Shown in pieces: positions 38,441-47,418 of a stretch of 64,000 nt of DNA; the stretch's first letter is position 1, and each line of letters opens with the position of its first letter. The translations under genes and the position numbers were made by a program. Below the pieces are notes generated by a model that saw only the letters and a program-made list of their open reading frames with translations, ran no database searches and was not told the DNA's origin. Origin of the DNA: Pseudogracilibacillus sp037892545 (lineage in GTDB: Bacteria > Bacillota > Bacilli > Bacillales > Amphibacillaceae); assembly GCF_037892545.1 (NCBI RefSeq), contig NZ_JBBKBG010000007.1, forward strand, positions 18,040 to 82,039, given 5' to 3'.

Positions 38441-38563
38441 TTAATTTTTATGATTATTTTTCAATGCTAATTTGATGGCATAATACACAACAATACCGAT
38501 GGATGCAAGGTTAAGTATCCATCCCAGTAACCCATGAACCTTCATACTCATCATCCCAACCAT
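38441..38563 (-). CDS. Small membrane protein, 40 aa
   Basis: A short minus-strand ORF starts MVGMMSMKVHGLLGWILNLA and ends in KNNHKN. It has one transmembrane segment (about residues 11-34) and a methionine/histidine-containing start. GAGGTG lies 7 nt before the ATG. It follows the secreted protein gene at 38583 by 19 bp and is probably cotranscribed. Function unknown; the copper-island setting suggests a metal role, which is inference. Confidence 0.6.
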   Translation of the reverse strand: MVGMMSMKVHGLLGWILNLASIGIVVYYAIKLALKNNHKN

Positions 38564-38582
38564 ACGGGAACACCTCTTTAAA

Positions 38583-38822
38583 CTATAAATCATGCATCGT
38601 ATCACGGAATTCAGTATTGTTTTGCATCATACCATTTTCGCCATGACAGTTGTTGAACATTTCTTCCTGCTGTTCTGGTGATAAATTAGGATGCATTTCT
38701 TCAATATGTGGTTTCATCTCCTCAAAGTTTAAGATTCCACTTCCATTTGATTCGGCCGCAACAAATGAAGCACTTCCTAATAGTACGGCTCCGGTTAAAA
38801 TACCTATTAATAATTTTTTCAT
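38583..38822 (-). CDS. Small secreted acidic protein
   Basis: A 79-aa protein with a signal peptide (MKKLLIGILTGAVLLGSASFVAA, cleavage near residue 23). The mature part is rich in Glu, Met and His (EEMKPHIEEMHPN; one Cys in NNCHGENGMM) and could bind metal outside the membrane. It is not assigned to a family. It probably forms an operon with the 40-aa membrane protein just downstream. Confidence 0.75.
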   Translation of the reverse strand: MKKLLIGILTGAVLLGSASFVAAESNGSGILNFEEMKPHIEEMHPNLSPEQQEEMFNNCHGENGMMQNNTEFRDTMHDL

Positions 38823-39162
38823 TTATTACATCTCCTTTCTTAAATAAATCATACCTAAAAATTATCGAGATTTTATGGAGAACATTTAGAAGTTGTGATT
38901 TTAAATTTAACAGGATAATAGGAAGCTAATCTAACTTAAAGTATAATATTTCATCTGAAATATTTACCCGATCTAAAAATGACCTAAAACTGATCATGGT
39001 GTTTGTTCTGCTAATTAGGAACTAGGCTTGGCTAACTAAATCAAACCTTCTATATACTGTTTCATAAGGTTAATCCTTCTACCCTATAGGGGTATATCAT
39101 ATTGCAATCCAACAGTGAATACAATAAAAGTGGACATACATACTATGATTGGAGTTGTAATA
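38823..39162. promoter_or_regulatory. Divergent intergenic region with a CsoR-like operator at 39080-39095
   Basis: TACCCTATAGGGGTAT at 39080-39095 matches the CsoR operator form (TACCCTACGGGGGTAT in B. subtilis) and lies 68 bp before the start of the plus-strand membrane gene. Similar sequences precede copB and csoR. The remainder is AT-rich with no ORF. Confidence 0.7.
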
Positions 39163-39465
39163 ATGTCAATTTCTTTACTTTTTATACTTTTGTTGTGTAC
39201 CACCCAAGTTGTAACAACCATAATATATGTGACGAATCACCGAAAATGGCTAACAAAAATGAACGGGATGTTGATTTCTATGTCATTAGGGATGTCGGTG
39301 GGGATTTTAATAGGAACCATTCTAGGAGTGGCTTTTCATGGTGATTTGTTTCAATCAACAGTTTACTCTATATTAATTGGAGTGGTTGTTGGGTTTCTTG
39401 CAGGAATACCTATTGGTCTACCTGCTGTCATTGACGGAATACTATCTGGACTAATGGGGGAATGA
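39163..39465 (+). CDS. Membrane protein, upstream half of a probably frameshifted gene
   Basis: A 100-aa protein with three hydrophobic segments and the glycine-rich GIPIGLPAVIDGILSGLMGE end. The start MSISLLFILLL at 39163 follows GGAG by 8 nt. The stop overlaps the ATG of the next ORF. Adding one G to the G5 run at 39456-39460 would join both ORFs as ..GLMGGMMGAMLGDM.., a continuous membrane protein of about 187 aa. A CsoR-like operator lies upstream. Confidence 0.65.
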   Translation: MSISLLFILLLCTTQVVTTIIYVTNHRKWLTKMNGMLISMSLGMSVGILIGTILGVAFHGDLFQSTVYSILIGVVVGFLAGIPIGLPAVIDGILSGLMGE

Positions 39466-39722
39466 TGGGAGCAATGCTAGGAGACATGGTAGCTATGACA
39501 AGGCCAAATGCAATCATCAATATAATGGCTTTGATGATAACAATGATTTTATTACTTGTTTTATATACAGCAGAAGAATCAATTCGTAAACAAGCTAACC
39601 AAGAAACCTTTTCCTTTTTTAAACATCCATTCTTATTGATTTTTACCATTGCAATATTATTTCTGATATTAAGTTATATTGATCCACTTGATTTTAATAT
39701 TCAATATTTAATTAGACATTAA
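39462..39722 (+). CDS. Membrane protein, downstream half of a probably frameshifted gene
   Basis: An 86-aa ORF beginning MMGAMLGDMVAMTRPN with two hydrophobic segments (about 18-36 and 53-70). Its ATG overlaps the previous stop (ATGA-like coupling), so it could be translated separately, but the glycine/methionine-rich junction reads better as one interrupted protein. Function unknown; methionine-rich membrane motifs and the operator hint at copper. Confidence 0.6.
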   Translation: MMGAMLGDMVAMTRPNAIINIMALMITMILLLVLYTAEESIRKQANQETFSFFKHPFLLIFTIAILFLILSYIDPLDFNIQYLIRH

Positions 39723-39740
39723 ATAGTAAATTAAGAAAAC

Positions 39741-39777
39741 AGAACCGAGTGGCTTATCTTTGATAAGACTCGGTTCT
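39741..39777. terminator. Bidirectional terminator
   Basis: AGAACCGAG..GGCTTATC and GATAAG..CTCGGTTCT form a long stem with a small loop between the convergent membrane ORFs and cueP. Confidence 0.85.
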
Positions 39778-39868
39778 GTTAGAAATATTATTATAAAAGT
39801 TTATATCCATTTTCCTATTTGCTTTAAATGATTATATTTTGTGTTAAAAGGATTTGTGAGGAACCAGA

Positions 39869-40396
39869 CTAAATTAACTGCATTGTTGTTATGCAAGTAT
39901 TGTCCCCTTCAAATGTAGAAATCTCAGATTCAGCTGTTTTTCCATCATATTGAATCTTCACGTTATATGTTTTGTCACGTGGTAACCAAAAATCAATAAA
40001 TCCATTTTTTAATGAAGTCATGGTTTCATCAACAACAACATTGCCTTCTTCGTCTTCAATATAAACATCAAATTCCTTTTCTACTAATTCTCCTTGGCAA
40101 CCAGTTAAGCTATGATTAGTACAAGGGTGTGTTGTCTCAACAAATGGTGCGATGGAAACAAAGAACTCGTCTTCGGGAAGATTGTAGGTAGTCTCTTTAT
40201 TATCACTATCAGTTACAATAAGCTCGTCAGAAGTAATAGAAGCAGACACATCATCAGTATCCCCGATGCTGTATTCTTGGACCACTTTCTTGATATCTTG
40301 TGGTTCGTTTTCGTTTGATGTACTTTCACTTTCGCTACAAGCAGCAACTATTAAAATAAGTAATAATCCAATTACTGCCAATAATCCTTTTTTCAT
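39869..40396 (-). CDS. cueP: CueP-like copper-binding lipoprotein
   Basis: A 175-aa lipoprotein (lipobox ending at Cys20, LILIVAAC). The mature domain holds HPCTNHSLTGCQGEL, NGFIDFWLPRDKTYNV and the C-terminal NTCITTMQLI, the cysteine-bearing signatures of the CueP family; in Salmonella CueP is the periplasmic copper protein supplying copper to SodCII. The ATG at 40396 has a GAGGAG ribosome-binding site. It is preceded by a repeat-containing promoter at 40491-40523 and is next to ccdA and a resA-like gene, which could reduce its cysteines. Confidence 0.9.
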   Translation of the reverse strand: MKKGLLAVIGLLLILIVAACSESESTSNENEPQDIKKVVQEYSIGDTDDVSASITSDELIVTDSDNKETTYNLPEDEFFVSIAPFVETTHPCTNHSLTGCQGELVEKEFDVYIEDEEGNVVVDETMTSLKNGFIDFWLPRDKTYNVKIQYDGKTAESEISTFEGDNTCITTMQLI

Positions 40397-40490
40397 ATTA
40401 TTCGACTCCTCTTTCATCTAATTAGTTAAATGCTATTATCAATTACTATGTTAAACGATTTTCTACATTATAACAAAATCTATAAAACGT

Positions 40491-40523
40491 ATTATAATAC
40501 TCAAATGTGCATTATTGTGCAAA
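40491..40523 (-). promoter_or_regulatory. cueP promoter with tandem TGCA repeats
   Basis: On the minus strand TTTGCA (40523-40518) and AATGCA (40513-40508) are 10 bp apart. TATAAT (40496-40491) starts 17 bp after the start of the second repeat. There is no consensus -35. The same arrangement precedes three other copper-region units. Confidence 0.7.
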
Positions 40524-40551
40524 TGTAATAGAGAAATTATGGAAAGTATAT

Positions 40552-41256
40552 TTAAAATCCATAAAAACCAAACCAACCAGCCAAAAATGAAGTTAATTTA
40601 GTCATCCAGTTAAAGAACAGTGCTACACCCATAAAGATCATAACGTATCCGCCTATTTTAACTAATTTAAGGTTATGTTTTCTAATCCACTTTAATTTAC
40701 CAATAAAGAATGCCAATAAAAGAAACGGAATAGAGAAGCCTAAAACATAGCTAATCATCATAATCATACCAACATCGGGGTTGGTTGCAGCTAATGATAA
40801 CACAATAGCTAATATTGGACCGGTACAAGGAGTCCATCCAAGAGAGAATGCCATTCCTATTATAAAAGAACCAACATAACCTCCGGGGCGATTTTTGAAT
40901 GTTATTTTTTTGTCCTTCATTAGAAATTTAAAATTAAATACTCCAACAATTACTAGTCCAAAGAAAATGATTAAAATAGCCCCAATTTGTCTAATGGCAT
41001 CTTGGTAGGTTAATAGGAATTCCGATATATAAGAGGTGGTAAAACCAATCATAATAAAAATGCTTGAGAACCCTAGTAAAAATAGAACGGTATGTAAAAG
41101 AGCTTTTTTATTCATTTTTTTATTTTCTTCATTTATCTCACTTACGCTCATTCCGGTAATATAAGATAAAAATGCCGGATATAGTGGTAATACACACGGT
41201 GAAATAAAAGAAAGGAAACCAGCACCAAAAGCTAGAAATATATTTATTTCATTCAA
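40552..41256 (-). CDS. ccdA: CcdA family thiol-disulfide membrane transporter
   Basis: A 234-aa protein with six transmembrane segments and the two conserved cysteines in SPCVLPLYP and GWTPCTGP. CcdA passes reducing equivalents from cytoplasmic thioredoxin across the membrane. The start is a TTG at 41256, eight nt after GGGGGA. Downstream of the ResA-like gene by 33 bp, it probably recharges that thioredoxin. Confidence 0.92.
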   Translation of the reverse strand: MNEINIFLAFGAGFLSFISPCVLPLYPAFLSYITGMSVSEINEENKKMNKKALLHTVLFLLGFSSIFIMIGFTTSYISEFLLTYQDAIRQIGAILIIFFGLVIVGVFNFKFLMKDKKITFKNRPGGYVGSFIIGMAFSLGWTPCTGPILAIVLSLAATNPDVGMIMMISYVLGFSIPFLLLAFFIGKLKWIRKHNLKLVKIGGYVMIFMGVALFFNWMTKLTSFLAGWFGFYGF

Positions 41257-41289
41257 AAATTTTATCCCCCTTTATTAGAAAATCGTAGT

Positions 41290-41865
41290 CTATTGTTTTG
41301 GTAATATTTCTTTAAAGTAACTCTCCAAACTTTCTAATGATAAGGCCCCATTTACAATCCTTTGAATTTCCCCATCCGGATTAATGAATATGGAACTTGG
41401 AATTGGTCCTATTTTGTATAAATCCCTGACTTCTCCTGTTTTATCATGGGGAATTGGAAAGGTTAGATCATATTTATCAATAAATCGATCTACAACCAAT
41501 TCTGTATTATCCAAACTAACTGCAATGATTTCAATTCCTTTTTCTTTATATACGGGATAAAGCTCTTGCATGTAAGGCATTTCTTCTTCACACGGTTTAC
41601 ACCAAGTACCCCAAAAGTTCAGCATAATACCTTGCCCTTTAAAATCACTTAGTCGTATAGTTTCTAATTCATTATTTTTATTAATTTGCTTTAATTCAAA
41701 GTCAGGTGCTTCATCTCCGACTTGATAAATGGTTTTATCCGCTTGTATATTGGACACTAATGCAAATATAATAGCTCCAACCATTACAATTAATATAGAA
41801 GTTCTAAAAATTAATCTGTTTTTCCTTTTATTTTTCTTCTTCTTTTTTGTTTCCTCCAAACTCAT
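41290..41865 (-). CDS. ResA/TlpA-like membrane-anchored thioredoxin
   Basis: A 191-aa protein with a single N-terminal membrane anchor (about residues 20-42) and an extracytoplasmic thioredoxin domain with redox centre NFWGTWCKPCEEEMPYM and cis-proline in GPIPSSIFINP. In cytochrome c maturation ResA reduces apocytochrome, but no cytochrome genes are nearby. Its partners here are ccdA and cueP, so reduction of copper-site cysteines is the likelier role (inference). Confidence 0.9.
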   Translation of the reverse strand: MSLEETKKKKKNKRKNRLIFRTSILIVMVGAIIFALVSNIQADKTIYQVGDEAPDFELKQINKNNELETIRLSDFKGQGIMLNFWGTWCKPCEEEMPYMQELYPVYKEKGIEIIAVSLDNTELVVDRFIDKYDLTFPIPHDKTGEVRDLYKIGPIPSSIFINPDGEIQRIVNGALSLESLESYFKEILPKQ

Positions 41866-41930
41866 AAGTATGTATCACTCCTTATAGAAATATAGTATAA
41901 CGGTGGTATTATCTAAAGACACTCTCTGTT

Positions 41931-41964
41931 AGATTACGTTACAAGTTTGCAGAAATTAAGCAGA
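41931..41964 (-). promoter_or_regulatory. resA-like/ccdA promoter with tandem TCTGC repeats
   Basis: On the minus strand TCTGCT (41964-41959) and TCTGCA (41953-41948) are 11 bp apart. A -10-like TAATCT (41936-41931) begins 17 bp after the start of the second repeat. The geometry equals that of the cueP, sensor operon and ydhK-like promoters. Confidence 0.7.
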
Positions 41965-42011
41965 TTCTTTGTACTATTTATGAACAGAAATTTACCTACA
42001 GAAAAATAAAA

Positions 42012-42039
42012 GGCTAAGCAATACCATACATGCTTAGCC
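42012..42039 (-). terminator. Terminator after copB
   Basis: A 9-bp stem GGCTAAGCA/TGCTTAGCC followed by TTTTATTTTT on the minus strand, 23 bp beyond the copB stop. Confidence 0.88.
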
Positions 42040-42061
42040 AAACATAAACTATTTGTTTCTA

Positions 42062-44245
42062 TTAATCGATTTTTAATAATTGAGCGTTTATTGCACAAAT
42101 AATGGTACTGAGTGACATAACTGCGGCTCCGACGGCAGGGGTTATGACAAACCCAACATTGTACAATACACCTGCAGCTAAAGGAATAGCAACAATGTTA
42201 TACCCAGCAGCCCATCCTAAATTTTGAACCATTTTCCTGCGACTTGCCTTAGACAATTTAATGATATTTAAAATGTCTACTGGATTACTGTTAACTAGTA
42301 TGACATCAGCTGTTTCAATCGCAACGTCTGTACCTGCACCAATAGCAATTCCCAAATCAGCTTCCGCTAAGGCGGGGGCATCATTAATTCCATCTCCAAT
42401 CATCGCCACTTTTTTTCCATTTTGTTTTAAATACTTCACATTATTTGATTTCTCATGGGGAAGTACTTCAGCGATGACTTTGGAAATACCTAATTTTTCT
42501 CCTACATAATTTGCTACACGTGTGTTGTCACCAGTCATCATAACCGTCTCTATGCCACGGTCATTTAATTCTTTAATAACTTTATAAGAAGATTCACGGA
42601 TGATATCAGCTAGGGCTATCATTCCTTGTAAGACATTATCTTTAAGAACAAATACGACTGTTTTCCCTTGTAAAGCCAGTTGGTCATAAATTTTTTCATC
42701 AAAAGAAATTTTATTTGCTTTCATAGCACCGGGACTAATAACAGCAATTTCTGCATCACCGATTTTAGCTACTAACCCTTTCCCAGTTAAATTCTGATAA
42801 TCCTTTACATCAAGGGGTTTTAAATTACGATCATTTCCTTCTTTCACAATTCCTTTAGCAATTGGATGGTCTGATTGTGTTTCAACAGAATAAGCTAATT
42901 TCAATAATTCTTCTTCACTAACTCCCTTGCTTGGAAGAATATCTGTTACACCGAAGTTTCCTTCCGTAAGGGTTCCCGTTTTGTCAAACACTATTCGGTC
43001 TAATCTGAATGCACTTTCAAATGCTACTCTATTTCGAATTAACAAACCATTTTTGGCTGCAATGGAAGTAGATCTAGATGTTACTAATGGTGTTGCCAAG
43101 CCAAGTGCGTGTGGACAAGCAATTATTAAAACGGTTACCATTCGTTCTAGAGCAAAATCTAGGTTTCCGTTTGTCCACCAGACAGCAAAGGTTATAATCC
43201 CTACTACAAGAGCAACATAGAATAACCATTTAGCAGCAATATCTGCAAAACCTTGAGCCTTTGATTTCGACTTTTCTGCATCGCTTACTAATTTAATAAC
43301 TTGGGAAAGATAGGTATCGTTTCCTGTTTTACTAACCTTAATTTTTAAAACTCCGTCACCATTTACTGCACCGCCAATTGCTTGCATTCCGGGTCCTTTT
43401 TCAACAGGGACTGATTCTCCTGTAAGCATTGACTCATCGACGGTAGATTCTCCTTCGTAAATTTCACCATCAATTGGAATCTTTTCACCAGATTTAACTA
43501 AGATCTGATCGCCCGGTTTTAAATCTTCGACTGTTACTTCAACCAAATTTCCAGACTCATCTAATTTGTGTGCTTCTTTTGGCATTAATTTGATCAGCTC
43601 TTCCAACGCCTTTGAAGCACCCATAAGAGATTTCATTTCTATCCAATGCCCTAGCAACATAATTACAATAAGAGTGGCTAGTTCAAAGAAGAAATCACTA
43701 CCTTCGATAAAGAATGCTGTTAGTGTGCTATATACATAAGCGGCGATGATAGCTAAAGAAATTAACATCATCATTGCAGGAGATTTCTCTTTTAACTCAT
43801 CCCACGCACCAAGTAAAAATGGTTTCCCACCATAGAAAAAGACAATCGTGGAAAGCAAGAACAGTAAGAAAGTATCACCTGTAAAATTCACTTCATATCC
43901 AATTAGCATTTGTATCATTGGAGATAAGTATAAAATAGGAATTGATAAAACTAAGGATATCCAAAAACGTTTCTTAAAATCTTCTACCATATGTTCGTGA
44001 TGTCCGCCATGTCCACCATGCCCATGATGTCCACTATGTTCATGATGTTGATTACTATGATCATGACTGTGGTCGTGATTTTTGTGTTCTTCATGTCCAT
44101 GTTTGTGATGACCATGCATATCTTCATGTTCATGATTATGATGTTGATGACTGTGATGTTTTTGTTCCTCATGTTGATTATGATGGTCATGTTCTCTATG
44201 CTTATTGTGGTTGTGTTGATTCTCTTCATTTCCTTTGTTATTCAT
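42062..44245 (-). CDS. copB: Copper-exporting P1B-type ATPase CopB (CPH type)
   Basis: A 727-aa ATPase with a histidine-rich N-terminal tail of about 90 residues (repeated HxH and HHxH runs) in place of an HMA domain. The membrane motif is CPH (IACPHALGLATP, about residue 376), which with the His tail marks the CopB class (Cu/Ag export). DKTGTLTEG, TGES and GDGINDAPAL are intact. The ribosome-binding site is AAGGAGGAG. A CsoR-like operator overlaps its promoter. Confidence 0.95.
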   Translation of the reverse strand: MNNKGNEENQHNHNKHREHDHHNQHEEQKHHSHQHHNHEHEDMHGHHKHGHEEHKNHDHSHDHSNQHHEHSGHHGHGGHGGHHEHMVEDFKKRFWISLVLSIPILYLSPMIQMLIGYEVNFTGDTFLLFLLSTIVFFYGGKPFLLGAWDELKEKSPAMMMLISLAIIAAYVYSTLTAFFIEGSDFFFELATLIVIMLLGHWIEMKSLMGASKALEELIKLMPKEAHKLDESGNLVEVTVEDLKPGDQILVKSGEKIPIDGEIYEGESTVDESMLTGESVPVEKGPGMQAIGGAVNGDGVLKIKVSKTGNDTYLSQVIKLVSDAEKSKSKAQGFADIAAKWLFYVALVVGIITFAVWWTNGNLDFALERMVTVLIIACPHALGLATPLVTSRSTSIAAKNGLLIRNRVAFESAFRLDRIVFDKTGTLTEGNFGVTDILPSKGVSEEELLKLAYSVETQSDHPIAKGIVKEGNDRNLKPLDVKDYQNLTGKGLVAKIGDAEIAVISPGAMKANKISFDEKIYDQLALQGKTVVFVLKDNVLQGMIALADIIRESSYKVIKELNDRGIETVMMTGDNTRVANYVGEKLGISKVIAEVLPHEKSNNVKYLKQNGKKVAMIGDGINDAPALAEADLGIAIGAGTDVAIETADVILVNSNPVDILNIIKLSKASRRKMVQNLGWAAGYNIVAIPLAAGVLYNVGFVITPAVGAAVMSLSTIICAINAQLLKID

Positions 44246-44302
44246 TATTACTCCTCCTTTGGTATGGATATTTATTATTTTCTGTATTATTCATCCTTCT
44301 AT

Positions 44303-44335
44303 CCATATTATATCATACTATACCCCTGTATCGTA
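44303..44335 (-). promoter_or_regulatory. copB promoter with a CsoR-like operator
   Basis: ATACTATACCCCTGTATC (44315-44332) reads on the minus strand as GATACAGGGGTATAGTAT, near-identical in core to the csoR operator at 47429-47446. A TATAAT-like -10 lies just downstream on the minus strand. Confidence 0.75.
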
Positions 44336-44378
44336 TAATAAGGCTATGATTTTATATAAAAGATTTGTGTCAAAACAA

Positions 44379-44413
44379 AAGGTCTTCTTTTATAAATGTA
44401 TTAAAGACCTTTT
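44379..44413 (-). terminator. Terminator after the response regulator
   Basis: AAAGGTCTT/AAGACCTTT stem with a 17-nt loop, followed on the minus strand by TTTGTTTTG. Confidence 0.75.
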
Positions 44414-44418
44414 TATAC

Positions 44419-45099
44419 CTATAATGAAGGCTTGTTTACCCATTTATATCCAATACCCCAAACAGTTATTAAATAATCATCTATGGGAAATCCAGATTGA
44501 CGAATTTTATCTCGCATGTTCCGTACATGGGAATCAACTGTTCTTCCTTCTGTGTGTGAATCGTATCCCCAAATTAATTCAATTAATTGTTCTCTAGTAA
44601 ACACTTGGTTTGGTTTTCTCATAAAATAACCTAGCATGGTAAATTCCTTTGGCGTTAACTTTAATGTATTATTTTTATATGATAACTCAAACTCATCTTC
44701 ATTCCATAAGAGACCATGTACTTCAATCTTCCTCGCAGGTTTCATTCTACGTAATACCGCTTCTATTCTTGCTAATAGCTCATCTTCGTCAAAGGGTTTC
44801 GTCACATAATCATCTGCACCTAATTTTAACCCTTTTATAATATCCTCTTTCTGTTCACGAGCCGATACCATAATGATAGGGATGTCCGAATCTTTTCTAA
44901 TCTCTTGGCATAATTCCCAGCCGTTCATTTCAGGCATCATAATATCTATAAGTACTATGTCAAAAGTTTCTTCTTTTAAAAAAGATAATGCTTCTTTAGC
45001 ACTAATAGCTTTTTTACATATAAAACTATGTGGTCTCAAATATAATGCTAATAAATCTAACATTCGTTTTTCATCATCTACTAATAAAGCTTTAACCAT
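44419..45099 (-). CDS. OmpR-family response regulator, probable copper regulator
   Basis: A 226-aa protein with a receiver domain (VDDEKRML; phospho-acceptor Asp in VLIDIMMPEMNGW; Lys in VTKPFDEDEL) and an OmpR winged helix (LTPKEFTMLGYFMRKPNQVFTREQL). The ATG at 45099 is preferred, six nt after GAGGTG; it overlaps the kinase stop by 8 nt. It is the best candidate to bind the tandem repeats found at four nearby promoters. Confidence 0.93.
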   Translation of the reverse strand: MVKALLVDDEKRMLDLLALYLRPHSFICKKAISAKEALSFLKEETFDIVLIDIMMPEMNGWELCQEIRKDSDIPIIMVSAREQKEDIIKGLKLGADDYVTKPFDEDELLARIEAVLRRMKPARKIEVHGLLWNEDEFELSYKNNTLKLTPKEFTMLGYFMRKPNQVFTREQLIELIWGYDSHTEGRTVDSHVRNMRDKIRQSGFPIDDYLITVWGIGYKWVNKPSL

Positions 45100-46480
45100 T
45101 ATATTCACCTCTTGTTAAATGAACAATAACCCTTGTACCCTTGCCAAGTTCACTTTCGATTTCAATCGTACCTCCGTGAGATTCTATAATTTCTTTTGCA
45201 ATAGCTAACCCTAATCCCGTTCCACCACTTTCTCTGGAACGCGATTTTTCTACACGGTATAACCGTTCAAATAGATATGGTAATTCCTCTTTTGGAATTC
45301 CTTCCCCTTCATCTGAAATAGCTATAGTAATTTCCCTATCATTCTGGGTTACCTCTAATGATATAGACTTTCCATCGGGTGTATGTTTTCTGGCATTATC
45401 CAGTATATTTAATAAAACCTGTTGGATTCTATCGGGATCAATATTACCTATGATATTTACTTGGCATGAAGTAGAAAGTGTAATATTTTTTTCTTCCATT
45501 ACTGGAGCAATTCGTTCTTCAATCGTTTGGATTAGTTGTCTTAAACTAACACTTTTTCGATTAATTACAAACTTATTCTCATCCATTTTAGCTAGGTCAA
45601 ATAAATTCTTAACTAGAACTGTCAAATGCTCCGTTTCTTCCCGTATGATATCCAGATATTCTTTTCTATCTTCGTCCGTTATGTCTTGCTTACTGATGAT
45701 ATCCGCATACCCTTTTATGTAGGTTAATGGCGTTCTAAGTTCGTGAGAGATACTTGCCAAAAATTCATTTCTGTCATTTTTTAATCGTTCTAGATCACTA
45801 GATAACCTCATGATAGAACCAGCTAATTCACCTAGTTCATCTTTTCGTTCCATATGTAATTGCACCTTATTTTTCCCCTTGCTTAGTTGTTCTGTGGCTT
45901 CTTTCATTTTCATTAATGGTAACGTAATAAAACGAGAAAGAATAAAAACGGTAAAGATGGTTAGAACAATGGTGATTAGTCCTACTATGACAAATTGATC
46001 ACTCAAATGATTAACCATATTTTTTACAATATTGGTATTAGCAAACATAAAGACATGCCCTTGATGTTCCTCATCAATAGTAATGGGGCTATCAACCGCT
46101 ATATATTGTTTTTCCGACCAACGTTGTTCTACTACTTTTCCTACACGGGGTATATCCTTATAATCCGTATGATCAATTACTTCAAACATTTCCTTTTCAA
46201 CAGGATCGGAATTAATGATGATGTTACCATTGGCATCGGTAATAATAACAGCAAATTCCGACTCTGACTCCATGATAGCAACATGCTCCAACGTTGATGA
46301 ATCAAGATTATTTTCCAAGACAGCACTATGTGTATTGGCACGAGCTAATAAACTATCCATCACTTCATCAATACGTTCATTTGCTATATTTGTATATAGA
46401 ATAAAATAAACAAAAACCTCGATAATTAACATGAACACAAAGAATAATAGTCCAATTTTTAAGGATAATTTATTAAACAT
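45092..46480 (-). CDS. Sensor histidine kinase partner
   Basis: A 462-aa kinase with TM1 at about 7-29, an extracytoplasmic sensor region of about 130 residues, TM2 near 163-186 and HAMP. The H-box is SISHELRTPLTYIKGY, followed by the N-box (NILDNARKHTPDG) and G-boxes (DEGEGIP, GGTGLGLAIAKEI). It is transcribed before the regulator, the reverse of the usual order. The metal sensed is inferred to be copper from the surroundings. Confidence 0.93.
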   Translation of the reverse strand: MFNKLSLKIGLLFFVFMLIIEVFVYFILYTNIANERIDEVMDSLLARANTHSAVLENNLDSSTLEHVAIMESESEFAVIITDANGNIIINSDPVEKEMFEVIDHTDYKDIPRVGKVVEQRWSEKQYIAVDSPITIDEEHQGHVFMFANTNIVKNMVNHLSDQFVIVGLITIVLTIFTVFILSRFITLPLMKMKEATEQLSKGKNKVQLHMERKDELGELAGSIMRLSSDLERLKNDRNEFLASISHELRTPLTYIKGYADIISKQDITDEDRKEYLDIIREETEHLTVLVKNLFDLAKMDENKFVINRKSVSLRQLIQTIEERIAPVMEEKNITLSTSCQVNIIGNIDPDRIQQVLLNILDNARKHTPDGKSISLEVTQNDREITIAISDEGEGIPKEELPYLFERLYRVEKSRSRESGGTGLGLAIAKEIIESHGGTIEIESELGKGTRVIVHLTRGEYNG

Positions 46481-46492
46481 AATTGACCTCTT

Positions 46493-47218
46493 TTACCAGT
46501 AAGTTAAAGTATCCAGAATACCTATAACAAGAATGATAACTCCTGCAAGTTTTTGTACTAGTGACCCTATTTTTCTGCTTCTCTTTAATATAATGCCACT
46601 TGCCCCAAAATACCAAATAAGAAAAATAATTAATAAAAGTGGAAGTGAGGTTCCAATTCCAAATACGGAAGGTAATACAAATCCATATGATGTTTCTAAT
46701 ACAACTGGCATTAAGGTTAGTATAAATAATACAAACATAGTAGGGCAAAATGCTAACGTAAAACTCGCACCCATTAAAAAGCTTCCTAGATAACTATCTT
46801 TAAATTTAGTGGGTATTTTAAACATTTTTCCTGTTTTTCTCCAGCCAAATAAACCTATCATAAATAAACCAACCAGTATAAGTAATGGCCCAATTGCTTT
46901 TCTTAGAATCGGGAACATTTGTGTTAAAGTACTGTGTATTTCCTTCCCAAGTAACCAGATTACTAAACCAATTATTGAAAAAACAACTATTTTACCTAAA
47001 ACAAATAGAAATATGTGTAACCAAGGGACTTTTTCAACTAATGATCTGTTTCCATAAATAGTCATTGCACTGATATTGCCTGTTAGCTGACAAGGAGCAA
47101 CAGCGCCAATTAACCCAAGAAAAAATGCAAATAACAGCGGTATGTGTTCATATCCATATGCAATTTGTTGAAGTGGCCCATTTAGCATAATGCCTATTTC
47201 ATTAAAAAGTTCGAACAT
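46493..47218 (-). CDS. CcdA/DsbD-like (TauE/UreH-type) membrane protein
   Basis: A 241-aa protein of six to seven transmembrane segments with paired-cysteine-like motifs AVAPCQLTGNIS and LAFCPTMFVLF, placing it in the DsbD/CcdA-like UreH/TauE-SafE region family. It is the first gene of the operon with the sensor kinase and regulator (12-bp gap). Similar proteins accompany copper systems; electron or metal transport across the membrane is possible. Confidence 0.78.
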   Translation of the reverse strand: MFELFNEIGIMLNGPLQQIAYGYEHIPLLFAFFLGLIGAVAPCQLTGNISAMTIYGNRSLVEKVPWLHIFLFVLGKIVVFSIIGLVIWLLGKEIHSTLTQMFPILRKAIGPLLILVGLFMIGLFGWRKTGKMFKIPTKFKDSYLGSFLMGASFTLAFCPTMFVLFILTLMPVVLETSYGFVLPSVFGIGTSLPLLLIIFLIWYFGASGIILKRSRKIGSLVQKLAGVIILVIGILDTLTYW

Positions 47219-47272
47219 ATCAATTCACTCGCTTTGACTTTAATAGTTTTATCCACTAAATAACATATAAAA

Positions 47273-47305
47273 AATATGTCCATTTTTTGTGCAGATTTCA
47301 GCAAA
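47273..47305 (-). promoter_or_regulatory. Sensor operon promoter with tandem TTTGCT/TCTGCA repeats
   Basis: On the minus strand TTTGCT (47305-47300) and TCTGCA (47295-47290) are 10 bp apart. A -10-like CATATT begins 17 bp after the start of the second repeat. This suggests autoregulation by the response regulator. Confidence 0.65.
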
Positions 47306-47418
47306 TATTAATCAAAGGTAATAATGAAGAAAGAGAATCTCAAAATATTAATAGAAAGTGCGTTTTAATGTGATTGTTAAATAATAGGGGAAATATAACA
47401 AAATATAAAGTTTATCCA

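Noticed and set aside
43984..44338. Methionine/isoleucine-rich ORFs on both strands at the copB N-terminus
   Set aside because: They are shadows of the histidine-rich (CAT/CAC) tail of CopB, which is a known feature of the family.
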